In this document: piece by piece, positions 27,151-34,857 of the stretch
Numbering within the stretch: the stretch's first letter is position 1
How the letters are laid out: the number at the start of each line of letters is the position of its first letter
Assembly (NCBI RefSeq): GCF_011752045.1
Contig: NZ_JAAKXW010000001.1
Location: 1-64,000 of the forward strand
Length of the DNA: 64,000 nt
Reading direction: 5' to 3'
Source of the DNA: Microbacterium hydrocarbonoxydans
GTDB taxonomy: Bacteria > Actinomycetota > Actinomycetes > Actinomycetales > Microbacteriaceae
Notes under the pieces: generated by a model
The model's input: the letters and a program-made list of their open reading frames with translations, nothing else
Database searches by the model: none
Told to the model about the DNA's origin: nothing
Translations under genes and position numbers: made by a program

Positions 27151-27525
27151 CTACGGCGACACAAGGAAAGTCGTGCGCGCACCGCATCCGTCCGGCACGT
27201 CGGCGTCGTCACTCTCAGCGAACCCACCGCCAAGGTGGACGGTCGCGCCGTCGTCGAAGACGTCTCCCTTCCAGGTGAGGCCTTCGACACCCCAGGCGGC
27301 ATCGCCCTCGGGGAAGACGGGCACGACGAGCGATTCGTCTGCCAGCTCGATTACGACGCAGCCGTCGACTTCCCGGAGTGTGCCCTCGAGCAGCGCATCC
27401 ATCCCATGATCGGGTTGCGGGTACACCGCGAGAGCATCGGATCGCGGTGGAGCGGGCGCGCTGCATCCGCTCGCGACGAGCAGCAGTACCGGAAGAAGCG
27501 GGATCGCCGCTGCGCGACTGTTCAT
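27151..27525 (-). CDS. small secreted lipoprotein, hypothetical
   Basis: 124-aa protein with signal peptide MNSRAAAIPLLPVLLLVASGC (given here in part: hydrophobic residues 6-18, lipobox VASGC) and acylated Cys21. The mature domain of about 100 residues is beta-rich with two further cysteines (VDGCVVIEL and VPDGCGART), possibly disulfide-linked. No family recognised. The start is backed by minus-strand TAGCCT (27532-27537), 6 nt before the ATG, in the leaderless pattern. Confidence 0.72.
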   Translation of the reverse strand: MNSRAAAIPLLPVLLLVASGCSAPAPPRSDALAVYPQPDHGMDALLEGTLREVDGCVVIELADESLVVPVFPEGDAAWGVEGLTWKGDVFDDGATVHLGGGFAESDDADVPDGCGARTTFLVSP

Positions 27526-27581
27526 GTCGCGAGGCTAGGTCCCGGCGCTGGAGGCCACCTGGGAGGAGAGCCTCCGGCTCC

Positions 27582-28361
27582 TCAGACCAGCCTCTCCAGC
27601 CGCTCTGCCATCGCCTCCGGCTCCCACGAGTGCCATGCGCCGGCGAGTTCCTCCGCGTGCCCGTCCGCGGCGGCATCCGCGATCGCCGCGGCGGTCTCGG
27701 CCATGCCCGCGAATGTCTCGGTTCCGTAGACCGCGACCACAGGTGCCGTGGCCGAGGCGAGCACGTCCGAGTACCCGCGCTCCTCGACCTCGGTCAGTGC
27801 CTCGCCGTCGGGCACCCAGCCGAGCACGACCTGCGGGTACGCGGGAGACTTCTTCAGCTCCTCGAGCCACTCCGGCGGCATCCCGACCATGTAGCGCGCC
27901 ACGGCCTCCTCGAGGTCCCCGTCATCGATCGCCTCGCGGACGCCCGCCCACCAGGCCGGGGCGCCTCCGTCGAAGAGCCCGAGCGGAGCCTCCCACAGCA
28001 CCACGCCGGCGAGGTCCGCCACCCGGGATGCCGCGAGCATCGCCAGCGCGCATCCGGATGAGTGACCGATCAGGATCACAGGGGCATGCGCCTCGGCTGC
28101 AAGCGCATCGATCGCGTCCAACTGCGCCTCCAGGCCGATCGGACCCGCCGATGTCGATTCCCCGCGGCCGAGCCGGTCGGGGACGAACGCGCGACCGCCG
28201 CGCGCTGCGAATGCCTCGCCCGTGGCGAGCGTGACCGGGTCCTCCGCGCGCGTCGGGCCGGCACCGGCGAGGAACACCGCCGTGACCGCGCCGGGGGAGC
28301 CGAGGTCGTCGTAGACGATCCGGTCGCCGCGGGCCGTGACGACCGTGCGCACGTCGCTCAT
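27582..28361 (-). CDS. alpha/beta hydrolase
   Basis: 259-aa cytoplasmic hydrolase. The nucleophile elbow is GHSSG (LIGHSSGCALAMLAASR, near residue 100). The oxyanion strand FLAGAGPTRAED lies early and the catalytic His is probably in AWHSWEPEAM near the C-terminus. The substrate is unknown. Its start overlaps the stop of the upstream DUF1905 gene (ATGA), and both are divergent from a TetR regulator, their likely controller. Open frame upstream of 28361 is a read-through of the neighbouring gene. Confidence 0.87.
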   Translation of the reverse strand: MSDVRTVVTARGDRIVYDDLGSPGAVTAVFLAGAGPTRAEDPVTLATGEAFAARGGRAFVPDRLGRGESTSAGPIGLEAQLDAIDALAAEAHAPVILIGHSSGCALAMLAASRVADLAGVVLWEAPLGLFDGGAPAWWAGVREAIDDGDLEEAVARYMVGMPPEWLEELKKSPAYPQVVLGWVPDGEALTEVEERGYSDVLASATAPVVAVYGTETFAGMAETAAAIADAAADGHAEELAGAWHSWEPEAMAERLERLV

Positions 28362-28630
28362 GACGCCGCCTCGATCCGCACGCGCACGCGGTCGCCTGCG
28401 GCCTTGCCCAGTGCCTTCCGCGTCGCCGCCTTCACCGGGCCGAAGTGCAGCCCGCGGCCCGTCGGCATCAGCGTGATCTCCACCGGGGTCTCGTCGATCG
28501 TCCCGGTGACGCGCACCGGATTGCCGGTGCCGAAGTGCTCGATCGAACCAGGCACGTCGAAGACGGTCCACGATCCGGCTTCCGCGGGGTGGATGAGCTC
28601 GGCATCGAACTCGAGGGTCCTGCTGTCCAT
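28358..28630 (-). CDS. DUF1905 domain protein
   Basis: 90-aa protein that is essentially one DUF1905 domain, a small beta-barrel fold: FDAELIHPAEAGSWTVFDVP, then VRVTGTIDETPVEITLMPTG and HFGPVKAATRKALGKAAGD. Function unknown. First gene of a two-gene unit with the alpha/beta hydrolase, directly behind a TetR-type operator. A second DUF1905 gene occurs at 46567. Confidence 0.85.
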   Translation of the reverse strand: MDSRTLEFDAELIHPAEAGSWTVFDVPGSIEHFGTGNPVRVTGTIDETPVEITLMPTGRGLHFGPVKAATRKALGKAAGDRVRVRIEAAS

Positions 28631-28649
28631 GAGGAATCGCCCACTTTCA

Positions 28650-28663
28650 AGACTGGTCGGTCT
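28650..28663. promoter_or_regulatory. TetR-type operator
   Basis: AGACTGGTCGGTCT is an imperfect palindrome with AGAC/GTCT ends, of the type bound by many actinobacterial TetR proteins. It sits in the 59-bp region between the divergent DUF1905-hydrolase unit and the TetR gene. It overlaps where promoters for both directions must lie, so autoregulation plus repression of the unit is expected. Confidence 0.6.
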
Positions 28664-28676
28664 GATTTCTATAAAC

Positions 28677-28682
28677 TAGACT
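28677..28682 (+). promoter_or_regulatory. -10 element for the TetR gene at 28690, leaderless
   Basis: TAGACT ends 7 nt before the ATG. No ribosome site is present. Confidence 0.5.
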
Positions 28683-28689
28683 CGCCGGT

Positions 28690-29334
28690 ATGAAGTCGTC
28701 AAGGGGAGATGCGGATCTGCGTCCGAGCTCGATGCGCAAACGCGAGGCGATGCTCGCGGCCGCGCAGGAGCAGTTCCTCGCCCACGGCTACGACGCCGTG
28801 ACCATGGACTCGATCGCGGCAGCATCCGGCGTCGCCAAGCAGACGCTCTACACGCACTTCGGAAGCAAGGAAGGGCTCTTCCTGGCGCTCGTCGGCTCGC
28901 AGACGAGCGCGGCGAGCGAACGGGTGCTCGCCGAACCTCCCGTCGTCCCCCCGGGAGCGGATGCCCGCTCCGTGCTCGCGCCGATCCTCGAGCAGCAGCT
29001 CGCCACCGTGCTGGCACCGAACCTTCTCGCGCTGCGCCGGCTCGTGATCGGTCTGCTGCCGCAGTTCCCCGAGCTCGCCCGCGCCCTCCACGAGCACGGG
29101 CCGCAGCGCGCGATCGACTCGCTCGCCGAAGTACTCCGGAGGCTCGAAGAAGCTGGCGCCATCCGGGTGACGGCTCCCCAGGCCGCCGCGGCGCAGCTCA
29201 ACTGGCTCGTCATGGGGGAGCCCGTGAACCGGGCGATGCTGCTCGGCGACGACCAAGCGCTCCCCGGCACTGACGTCCGCACGCAGGTGGCGCGTGCGCT
29301 CGACGTCTTCCTCGCCGCCTATCCGCATCACTGA
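28690..29334 (+). CDS. TetR family repressor
   Basis: 214-aa regulator. The N-terminal TetR helix-turn-helix spans ~16-64 (RKREAMLAAAQEQFLAHGYD, ASGVAKQTLYTHFGSKEGLF). The C-terminal ligand domain resembles the TetR_C group that follows AefR-like members. Divergent from the DUF1905-hydrolase pair, with the AGAC-N6-GTCT palindrome between. The ligand is unknown; the neighbouring hydrolase may degrade it. Confidence 0.92.
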   Translation: MKSSRGDADLRPSSMRKREAMLAAAQEQFLAHGYDAVTMDSIAAASGVAKQTLYTHFGSKEGLFLALVGSQTSAASERVLAEPPVVPPGADARSVLAPILEQQLATVLAPNLLALRRLVIGLLPQFPELARALHEHGPQRAIDSLAEVLRRLEEAGAIRVTAPQAAAAQLNWLVMGEPVNRAMLLGDDQALPGTDVRTQVARALDVFLAAYPHH

Positions 29335-29367
29335 GCAGAACCTGGCGACCGGCCGGCCCAGCGAGCC

Positions 29368-30066
29368 CTACGAGGATGCTTCGCCGCGCGCCCGCGCGAC
29401 GACGATGCCGCGCTGCGAGGTCGGGAAGCGCGCGAGCATCTCCCGAAGCTCGGTCGCGTCCACATCGGCACCGAACGCCTCCGCTCCCGGCTCCAGCATG
29501 ATCCCGGCCGAGAGGGGGCCGGCGACGACCGGATCGAACCCGAGATCGTCGACGAGCGCGCAGACGACGGCGACATCCGCCGGGTCGTCCCCGGCGACCG
29601 CGATCGCCTTGCGCTCGGCGGCGCCCTGGGGGCGCGTCTCGTCTTCCAGATCCTGGTACCCCATGTGGCTCAGCGCCTTGACGACCCGCGCCCCGGTCAG
29701 ATGCTGCTGCACGAGCTCGCTGGTCGAGGTGCGCGGATCGCTCAGATCGTCTCGGACGCCGTCTGAGCCCCACCAGTAGTTCATCGCGTCGATGACGAGC
29801 ATCCCGCGCAGCGCCTCGGCGTCCAGCGTCCGATACCGGGCGAGCGGCAGCGCGAGGATGACCGCATCTGCTTCCGCCGCGACCGTCGCGGCGGAAGCAG
29901 CGATCGCGCCGATCGCCTTCATCGCGGGGGCGATGTGCGCGGAGTCCCCGGATGCCGCGACGACCACGCGATAGCCGGCGGACACCGCGAGCCGGGTGAG
30001 CACGGTGCCGAGCCGACCTGCGCCGAGGATGCCGAGCGTTCGGATCGTGCGCGATTCGGTCTGCAC
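29368..30066 (-). CDS. NADPH-dependent F420 reductase-like oxidoreductase
   Basis: 232-aa Rossmann protein. The N-terminal GILGAGRLGTVLTRLAVSAGY is a dinucleotide-binding loop, and VILALPLARY, VIDAMNYWW and VVKALSHMGYQDLED follow the F420-dependent NADP reductase (NAD_binding/F420_oxidored) pattern. The real cofactor pair is not established. GTG start at 30066; minus-strand TACGAT (30073-30078) lies 6 nt before it, so the transcript is probably leaderless. Confidence 0.82.
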   Translation of the reverse strand: MQTESRTIRTLGILGAGRLGTVLTRLAVSAGYRVVVAASGDSAHIAPAMKAIGAIAASAATVAAEADAVILALPLARYRTLDAEALRGMLVIDAMNYWWGSDGVRDDLSDPRTSTSELVQQHLTGARVVKALSHMGYQDLEDETRPQGAAERKAIAVAGDDPADVAVVCALVDDLGFDPVVAGPLSAGIMLEPGAEAFGADVDATELREMLARFPTSQRGIVVARARGEASS

Positions 30067-30112
30067 ACGGCCATCGTACCCACGCGGGCACGAGCGTCCC
30101 CGGGCGGAGCGG

Positions 30113-31702
30113 TCAGATCTCGTACACCGTCCGCCCGCCGATCACCGTGCGCACGACCCGCGCCGACAACAGCGACTCCGGGCCCTCGGTGAACGGATCC
30201 GCATCGAGCACCGCGAAGTCGGCGAGCCGGCCGACGGCGATGCTGCCGCGCCGGTCGCCCTCGCCGATCGACGCAGCCGCATCCTTCGTCGCGTGCACGA
30301 TCGCGCGCTCCAGCGGCAGCGCGTACTGCGGGTGCACGGCGGGGACCGACGGGTCCAGAGCGGAGGCGCGCGTCGACGCGACGTACATGTTCGCGAGCGC
30401 CTCGTGCGGCGCCGTCGGAGCATCCGTCGAGAAGGCCAGCAGTGCGCCGGCATCCTCGTACTCGGGCCAGGCGAAACCGCGGTCCGCGCGCTCGTCGCCG
30501 AGCTGGGCGGCCCAGTTCGCGAAGATCGCCGGGTCGGCATGCACCGGCTGCATGGATGCCGTCACGCCGAGCCGCGCCATCCGCTCGGCCGTGCCGGGGG
30601 CTGCGTACTCGAGGTGCTCGATGCGGTGACGGCGGGGCAGGTCGCCGTTGACCGCGATGGCGTGCTCGATCGCGTCGAGCGCCAGGGTGCTCGCCCCGTC
30701 GCCGATCGCGTGCAGAGCGATCTGCAGCCCCGCGGCATCCGCCGCCGCCACGACCGGGAACAGGCGCTCGGCGGGCCAGATCGGGTCGGCGTTCGAGCCG
30801 TCGGCGTACGGCGCGCCCATCGCGGCGGTGCAGGCGTCGATCGTGCCGTCGAGCACCAGCTTGATGCCGATCACCTGCACCCCGGCGGTCTCCGCCGCGG
30901 CGTGCTCGGCGGCCTGCGCGACCTGGGCGAGGTTCTGCTCATCGTCACCGGTGTTCGCGACGAACCAGTGCGCGGCGACCCGCAGGGGGAGGGCGCCCCG
31001 CCTGGCGGCGCGGCCGAGCGCCGCCAGGCCGAGGTCGTCGAAGGCCATGTCGACGGCGCCGGTGACGCCCGAAGCCAGGTACGCGGCGACGACGCGGTCG
31101 ACCCCGGCATCGCGCTGCGCATCCGTGGTCATCGCGTCGTGGTGCGCCCAGGCGAACTGCTGCGCGGCCGTCTCGTAGAGCATCCCCGTCGGCTCGCCGT
31201 CGGCGTCGCGCTGGATGCGCCCGCCGATGGGGTCGGGGGTGTCGCGGGTGATGCCGAGCTCCGCGAGCGCGGCCGTGTTCAGCCAGCAGGAGTGGTAGTC
31301 GTTCGCGTCGAGATACACCGGGATGTCCGCGACGGCGGCATCGATCATCGCCGCGGTCGGAGCCCCGCCGGGAACGGCGTCGAAGAGCCAGCCGCGTCCG
31401 CGGAGCGCTCCCGACGCCGAGCTCCGCGCGGCGCGCAGACGGGCCTGGATCTCCTCCAGCGAGCCGGCATCCGTGAGACCGACCTGACCGAGGGCATCGC
31501 CCATCATGAGCAGGTGCGTGTGCGCGTCGGTGAAGCCGGGGAGCACGGCGCGCCCTCCGAGGTCGACCGCCTCGTCGGCGGACGGCGCGTCGGACTCCGC
31601 GCCCACGAAGACGAACACGTCGCCCTCGACGACGACCGCGTCGGCGGGTGCCTGGCCCTCGGCGGTGAAGAAGCGGGCGTTGCGGTACAGGGTGCGACTC
31701 AT
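30113..31702 (-). CDS. amidohydrolase family protein (YtcJ-like)
   Basis: 529-aa metal-dependent amidohydrolase, family 3. The zinc-binding H-x-H is in LPGFTDAHTHLLMM. IALHAIGDGA and RHRIEHLEYA supply the later metal and catalytic histidines, and the C-terminal GSIAVGRLADFAVLD closes the composite beta-sandwich. Homologues are N-substituted formamide deformylase-like hydrolases of unknown substrate. The start overlaps the stop of the MFS gene (ATGA), so the two form one operon behind the TetR-controlled divergent promoter. Confidence 0.9.
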   Translation of the reverse strand: MSRTLYRNARFFTAEGQAPADAVVVEGDVFVFVGAESDAPSADEAVDLGGRAVLPGFTDAHTHLLMMGDALGQVGLTDAGSLEEIQARLRAARSSASGALRGRGWLFDAVPGGAPTAAMIDAAVADIPVYLDANDYHSCWLNTAALAELGITRDTPDPIGGRIQRDADGEPTGMLYETAAQQFAWAHHDAMTTDAQRDAGVDRVVAAYLASGVTGAVDMAFDDLGLAALGRAARRGALPLRVAAHWFVANTGDDEQNLAQVAQAAEHAAAETAGVQVIGIKLVLDGTIDACTAAMGAPYADGSNADPIWPAERLFPVVAAADAAGLQIALHAIGDGASTLALDAIEHAIAVNGDLPRRHRIEHLEYAAPGTAERMARLGVTASMQPVHADPAIFANWAAQLGDERADRGFAWPEYEDAGALLAFSTDAPTAPHEALANMYVASTRASALDPSVPAVHPQYALPLERAIVHATKDAAASIGEGDRRGSIAVGRLADFAVLDADPFTEGPESLLSARVVRTVIGGRTVYEI

Positions 31703-32943
31703 GCGACGGTCTCCGGGATGGCGATGCGGGCGGTGCGCTCGATGCGCGAGGACAGGAGGGCGATCGCACCGGCGGGGATCGCGAGGACGAAGCTCGCGAT
31801 GCCGAGGGCGATGACGAACCCCTGGTAGCCGAGGATGCCGACCAGCGCCGCCCCGATCACCGGGGTGAGCGCGGAGCCGACGAGGTAGACGGCCAGCAGC
31901 GGACCCGACCAGCGCCCGTCGGCGTCGAGGGCGGCCGAGGTCGAGACGAAGTACATGAACGCGAGGGCATACACGGTGTTCCAGGCGACGAACACGATGA
32001 TGAAGGCGGTCGCGTCGGTGGTGAATCCCTCGACGATCTTCAGGATGCCGCCGGCGATGAGCAGTGTGACGAGCGGCACCGCACGGCCCAGGCGGTCGCC
32101 GACGATCATGAGCAGCAGGGAGCCGACCAGGCCGCCTGCGGTCGCCCCGCTCAGCGCGAGGCCGAGACCCTCGGGAGTGAGCGCGGCCTGCTCGGCGCCC
32201 ATGACGCCGGCCATGGCCCAGAGCGAGTCCTCGCTCGCTGCCCATAGGGCGAACACGACGAGGAGGCCGAAGCCGGCGAGAGTGACGTTCCGCGAGCGCG
32301 CGGGGGAGAAGCGCACCGCTCCTGTCGGCGGGATCTCGATGGGCATGGCCTCGGCGACGGCTGCGCCGGCCTGCGGGTCGAGCACCGGGGCGGCCGGCAG
32401 CCACGCCGAGACCACGAGGCCGATCACGCTGAACAGGGCGAGGGCGCCGAAGACGTCGATCGGGGCGAGTCCGATGAGCGGGATGACCGCGAGGACGACG
32501 GTGATGACGCCGCGGTTCGCGAGGCCGTTGAAGCCGGCGACACGGTCGGGGTTGCGGAAGGCGGCGAGCGCGGCGCCGGATGCGGCGACGGCACCACCGG
32601 CCCCGATGCCGCCCGCGAGCAGCCCGGGGATGATCGCCGAGGGGACGAGCGCGGCGGTGGCGAAGCCGAGTGCGCCGAGCGCGAGCCCTGCCCGGGCGAC
32701 CGTGCGCCGGTGCGCGCCGGCGCACAGCGGGGCGATCGCAAGGCCGGTCACGGCAGTGAGGAGCAGCGTCGCGGTGACGAGCCAGCTGGCGGCGAGGATG
32801 TCGATGCCGAGCCCGGTCTGCGCGGCGGTGATCATGTACGGCGAGAGGTTGACGCCGAGGTATCCGGCGATGCCGATCGCGAACGTCGCGGTCGCGGTGG
32901 GCAGGCGGAGGGGGACTCTGGTGCTGAGGTCGGGGGCGGTCAT
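31699..32943 (-). CDS. MFS transporter
   Basis: 414-aa, about 12-helix permease of the major facilitator superfamily with no close subfamily that I can name. The start at 32943 has a TGGAG site; an open extension to 33018 is not needed. It is the first gene of the transporter-amidohydrolase operon and divergent from a TetR gene. Uptake of the amidohydrolase substrate or its efflux are both possible. Confidence 0.85.
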   Translation of the reverse strand: MTAPDLSTRVPLRLPTATATFAIGIAGYLGVNLSPYMITAAQTGLGIDILAASWLVTATLLLTAVTGLAIAPLCAGAHRRTVARAGLALGALGFATAALVPSAIIPGLLAGGIGAGGAVAASGAALAAFRNPDRVAGFNGLANRGVITVVLAVIPLIGLAPIDVFGALALFSVIGLVVSAWLPAAPVLDPQAGAAVAEAMPIEIPPTGAVRFSPARSRNVTLAGFGLLVVFALWAASEDSLWAMAGVMGAEQAALTPEGLGLALSGATAGGLVGSLLLMIVGDRLGRAVPLVTLLIAGGILKIVEGFTTDATAFIIVFVAWNTVYALAFMYFVSTSAALDADGRWSGPLLAVYLVGSALTPVIGAALVGILGYQGFVIALGIASFVLAIPAGAIALLSSRIERTARIAIPETVA

Positions 32944-33019
32944 GAGACTCCAGGGGGAGGGCGCACGGCGATGTGCGCGGGTCGGGTCGAGCTGGGGTGC
33001 ATCGGATGCTGCACACAAC

Positions 33020-33053
33020 GTAAACGAATGGTGTTCGTAAACGAATGGTGTTC
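33020..33053. repeat. 17-bp direct repeat in tandem, probable TetR operator
   Basis: GTAAACGAATGGTGTTC occurs twice back to back (33020-33036, 33037-33053). The junction creates the palindrome ACGAATGGTGTTCGT (33024-33038), with 5-bp perfect arms. It lies in the divergent region between the MFS-amidohydrolase operon and the TetR gene. It overlaps a plausible plus-strand promoter (TTCGTA at 33034, TATTAT at 33056-33061, 16-bp spacer). The most likely role is cooperative binding of two repressor dimers. Confidence 0.7.
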
Positions 33054-33122
33054 ACTATTATGCACAGGAGGGCCTCCGCACGGAAGACCCCCATCCGCAT
33101 CCGGCCCTCGAAGGAGAGCACC

Positions 33123-33725
33123 ATGTCGCGGCCGTCCACCCCGCTGCTGTCGCCCGAGATCATCGGCGAGGCGGCGCTCGCCCTCTCGGCGGCGGGAGAG
33201 CCCTTCGGCGTCAATGCGATCGCCCGGCGCCTCGGTGTGCGTCCGTCCTCGCTCTACAACCACGTCGACGGCATGGACGGGATCGTCGAGCTCATGCGCG
33301 GCAGGCTCGTGGAGGACTATCGAGTCGAGCCGCAGGGTGAGTCCTGGGACGAGTATCTGCTGGCCCTGCTCCGGGAGCAGCGGCGGATGTACGCCGATCA
33401 CCCGCAGCTGGTTCCGCTCCTCGTGGGCAAGACCATCACCCACCCCGCCGTCATCGCCGCGTACGACGACCTCGCCACCGTGCTCGTCGAGGGCGGGTTC
33501 CCCGAGGGCGACGTGCTCGCCGTCATCGGCATCCTCGATGCGTTCGCGATCGGATTCGGCCTGGACCTCGCCTCGCCGGAGGAGGTGTGGCAGCCGGGGG
33601 AGGAGACGCGCACACTCGGGCGCATCCTCGAGAACGGGGAACGCGGAGACGCGCGATCGGACCGCACCTTCGAGCTGGGTGCGCGCCTCCTCGTCGATTC
33701 GCTGCGGACCCGCTTCAGGAGCTGA
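33123..33725 (+). CDS. TetR family regulator
   Basis: 200-aa regulator. The helix-turn-helix (residues ~10-55) includes FGVNAIARRLGVRPSSLYNHVDGMDGIVELM, and the C-terminal part looks like the TetR/AcrR all-alpha C domain found in WHG-type members. The ATG at 33123 has a GAAGGAGAGC site; an upstream in-frame ATG at 33045 would fall inside the tandem operator repeat. Its last 11 bp overlap the end of the convergent VOC gene. It probably controls the divergent transporter-amidohydrolase operon. Confidence 0.9.
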   Translation: MSRPSTPLLSPEIIGEAALALSAAGEPFGVNAIARRLGVRPSSLYNHVDGMDGIVELMRGRLVEDYRVEPQGESWDEYLLALLREQRRMYADHPQLVPLLVGKTITHPAVIAAYDDLATVLVEGGFPEGDVLAVIGILDAFAIGFGLDLASPEEVWQPGEETRTLGRILENGERGDARSDRTFELGARLLVDSLRTRFRS

Positions 33726-34107
33726 GGCGGCCTTCGTCGCTGATCCGGCGGTGCTCCACGAGGCCGACGGTGTTGCCCTCGCTGTCGGTGAGGAAGGCCT
33801 GCCACTCCTCGGTGCCGGCGGGGCCGAGCGCGTCGTCCCGATGCGTGAAGATCACGTGCGGCTCGCCGAGGATCGTCGTACCCGCCGAGCGCTGCCCGTC
33901 GATGACGGCGTGGATGTCCTCGACCGCGAGGTAGAGGACGGCGCTCGGCGCGCCCTTCTCGAGGAGCAGGCGCACGCCGTCCAGATCGAAGAACACGAGA
34001 CCGGGCGGGTCGAACGCCGCGGTGGGAGCTGTGCCGAGCAGGCCGGTGTAGAACGCCGTCGCGCGTTCCAGGTCGACGGCCCGCTGTGCGATCTGGATGA
34101 GCCTCAT
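33715..34107 (-). CDS. VOC/glyoxalase superfamily protein
   Basis: 130-aa protein with two beta-alpha-beta-beta-beta units of the vicinal oxygen chelate fold: IAQRAVDLERATAFYTGLLG, VFFDLDGVRLLLEKG, and FLTDSEGNTVGLVEHR in the second half. The reaction is unknown (glyoxalase, dioxygenase or resistance protein). An AGGAGG site precedes the ATG. Divergent from the FMN reductase across a conspicuous dyad. Confidence 0.87.
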   Translation of the reverse strand: MRLIQIAQRAVDLERATAFYTGLLGTAPTAAFDPPGLVFFDLDGVRLLLEKGAPSAVLYLAVEDIHAVIDGQRSAGTTILGEPHVIFTHRDDALGPAGTEEWQAFLTDSEGNTVGLVEHRRISDEGRLSS

Positions 34108-34120
34108 GTTCGCCTCCTGT

Positions 34121-34151
34121 TTCGGAAATCGTAGGCCCTACGGGTTCCGAA
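34121..34151. promoter_or_regulatory. 31-bp dyad operator between VOC and FMN reductase genes
   Basis: Two nested inverted repeats share one centre at 34136. Outer arms TTCGGAA (34121-34127) and TTCCGAA (34145-34151) flank an inner CGTAGGCCCTACG (34130-34142). It starts 14 bp from the VOC start codon, in the 89-bp divergent region. The form fits binding of a dimeric redox- or electrophile-sensing repressor (MarR, HxlR or QorR type), but no such regulator gene is adjacent. Confidence 0.6.
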
Positions 34152-34196
34152 CGGTGGTAGACCGGAGGCAGTCCTCGACCACAGAAGGAGCAGATC

Positions 34197-34781
34197 ATGA
34201 CCCATCGCATCGGTTACCTCGTCGGCAGCCTCTCCCAGGACTCGATCAACCGCGTCCTGTCGAAGGCCCTCGTCCGATTGGCGCCCGACGATCTCGAGCT
34301 CGTCGAGATCCCGATCCGCGACCTTCCGCTGTACAACCGCGACGACGAGAACGACCCGGTCGCCGCAGTGAAGGAGTTCAAGGACGCCGTGGACGCAGCA
34401 GACGGCATCCTGCTCATCTCCCCGGAGTACAACCGCTCGATCCCCGCTGCCCTGAAGAACGCCATCGACTGGGGGTCCCGGCCGTGGGGGCACAACTCCT
34501 TCGCCCGCAAGCCCACCGGCATCATCGGCGCCTCGCCGGGCGCCATCGGCACGGCCGTCATGCAGTCCAACCTGCGCAGCGTCCTCAGCTTCCTCAACGC
34601 CCCGCAGCTCAACGCACCGGAGGCGTACATCACCTTCAAGCCGGAGGTCTTCGGCGCCGACGGCGAGGTGAAGAATGACCCCACCGAGAAGTTCCTCGCG
34701 CACTACATGAGCGAATACGCCGCGTTCGTCGACCGGGTGCTGTCGGTGACCGCCCCCGGGCACATCGGCGACTCCGACTGA
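34197..34781 (+). CDS. NADPH-dependent FMN reductase (ChrR-like)
   Basis: 194-aa flavodoxin-fold reductase. VGSLSQDSINRVLSKAL binds the FMN phosphate, ILLISPEYNRSIPAALKNAIDW is the family signature, and GIIGASPGAIGTA the second flavin loop. Relatives reduce quinones, azo dyes or chromate with two electrons. Ribosome site GAAGGAGCAG. Divergent from the VOC gene; the shared dyad operator suggests joint control against electrophiles or quinones. Confidence 0.9.
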   Translation: MTHRIGYLVGSLSQDSINRVLSKALVRLAPDDLELVEIPIRDLPLYNRDDENDPVAAVKEFKDAVDAADGILLISPEYNRSIPAALKNAIDWGSRPWGHNSFARKPTGIIGASPGAIGTAVMQSNLRSVLSFLNAPQLNAPEAYITFKPEVFGADGEVKNDPTEKFLAHYMSEYAAFVDRVLSVTAPGHIGDSD

Positions 34782-34804
34782 CCCGACGTCGCGGAGCACG
34801 GAGC

Positions 34805-34841
34805 GCGGGCTCCGCAAGGCCCTGTGCCATGCGGAGCCCGC
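34805..34841 (+). terminator. hairpin terminator after the FMN reductase
   Basis: 12-bp perfect inverted repeat (34805-34816 with 34830-34841), 13-nt loop, 24 bp after the stop. It ends 5 bp before the -10 of the next gene, and no U-tract follows. Confidence 0.6.
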
Positions 34842-34845
34842 CGCG

Positions 34846-34851
34846 TAGCGT
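34846..34851 (+). promoter_or_regulatory. -10 element for udgX, leaderless
   Basis: TAGCGT is followed by 6 nt and the ATG. No ribosome site is present. Confidence 0.55.
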
Positions 34852-34857
34852 CGCGGC

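Noticed and set aside
30113..33214. One 1033-aa minus-strand protein
   Set aside because: Only the part from 31702 to 30113 is a real gene (amidohydrolase). The rest is the wrong frame over the MFS transporter, and ATGA at 31699-31702 marks the gene border.
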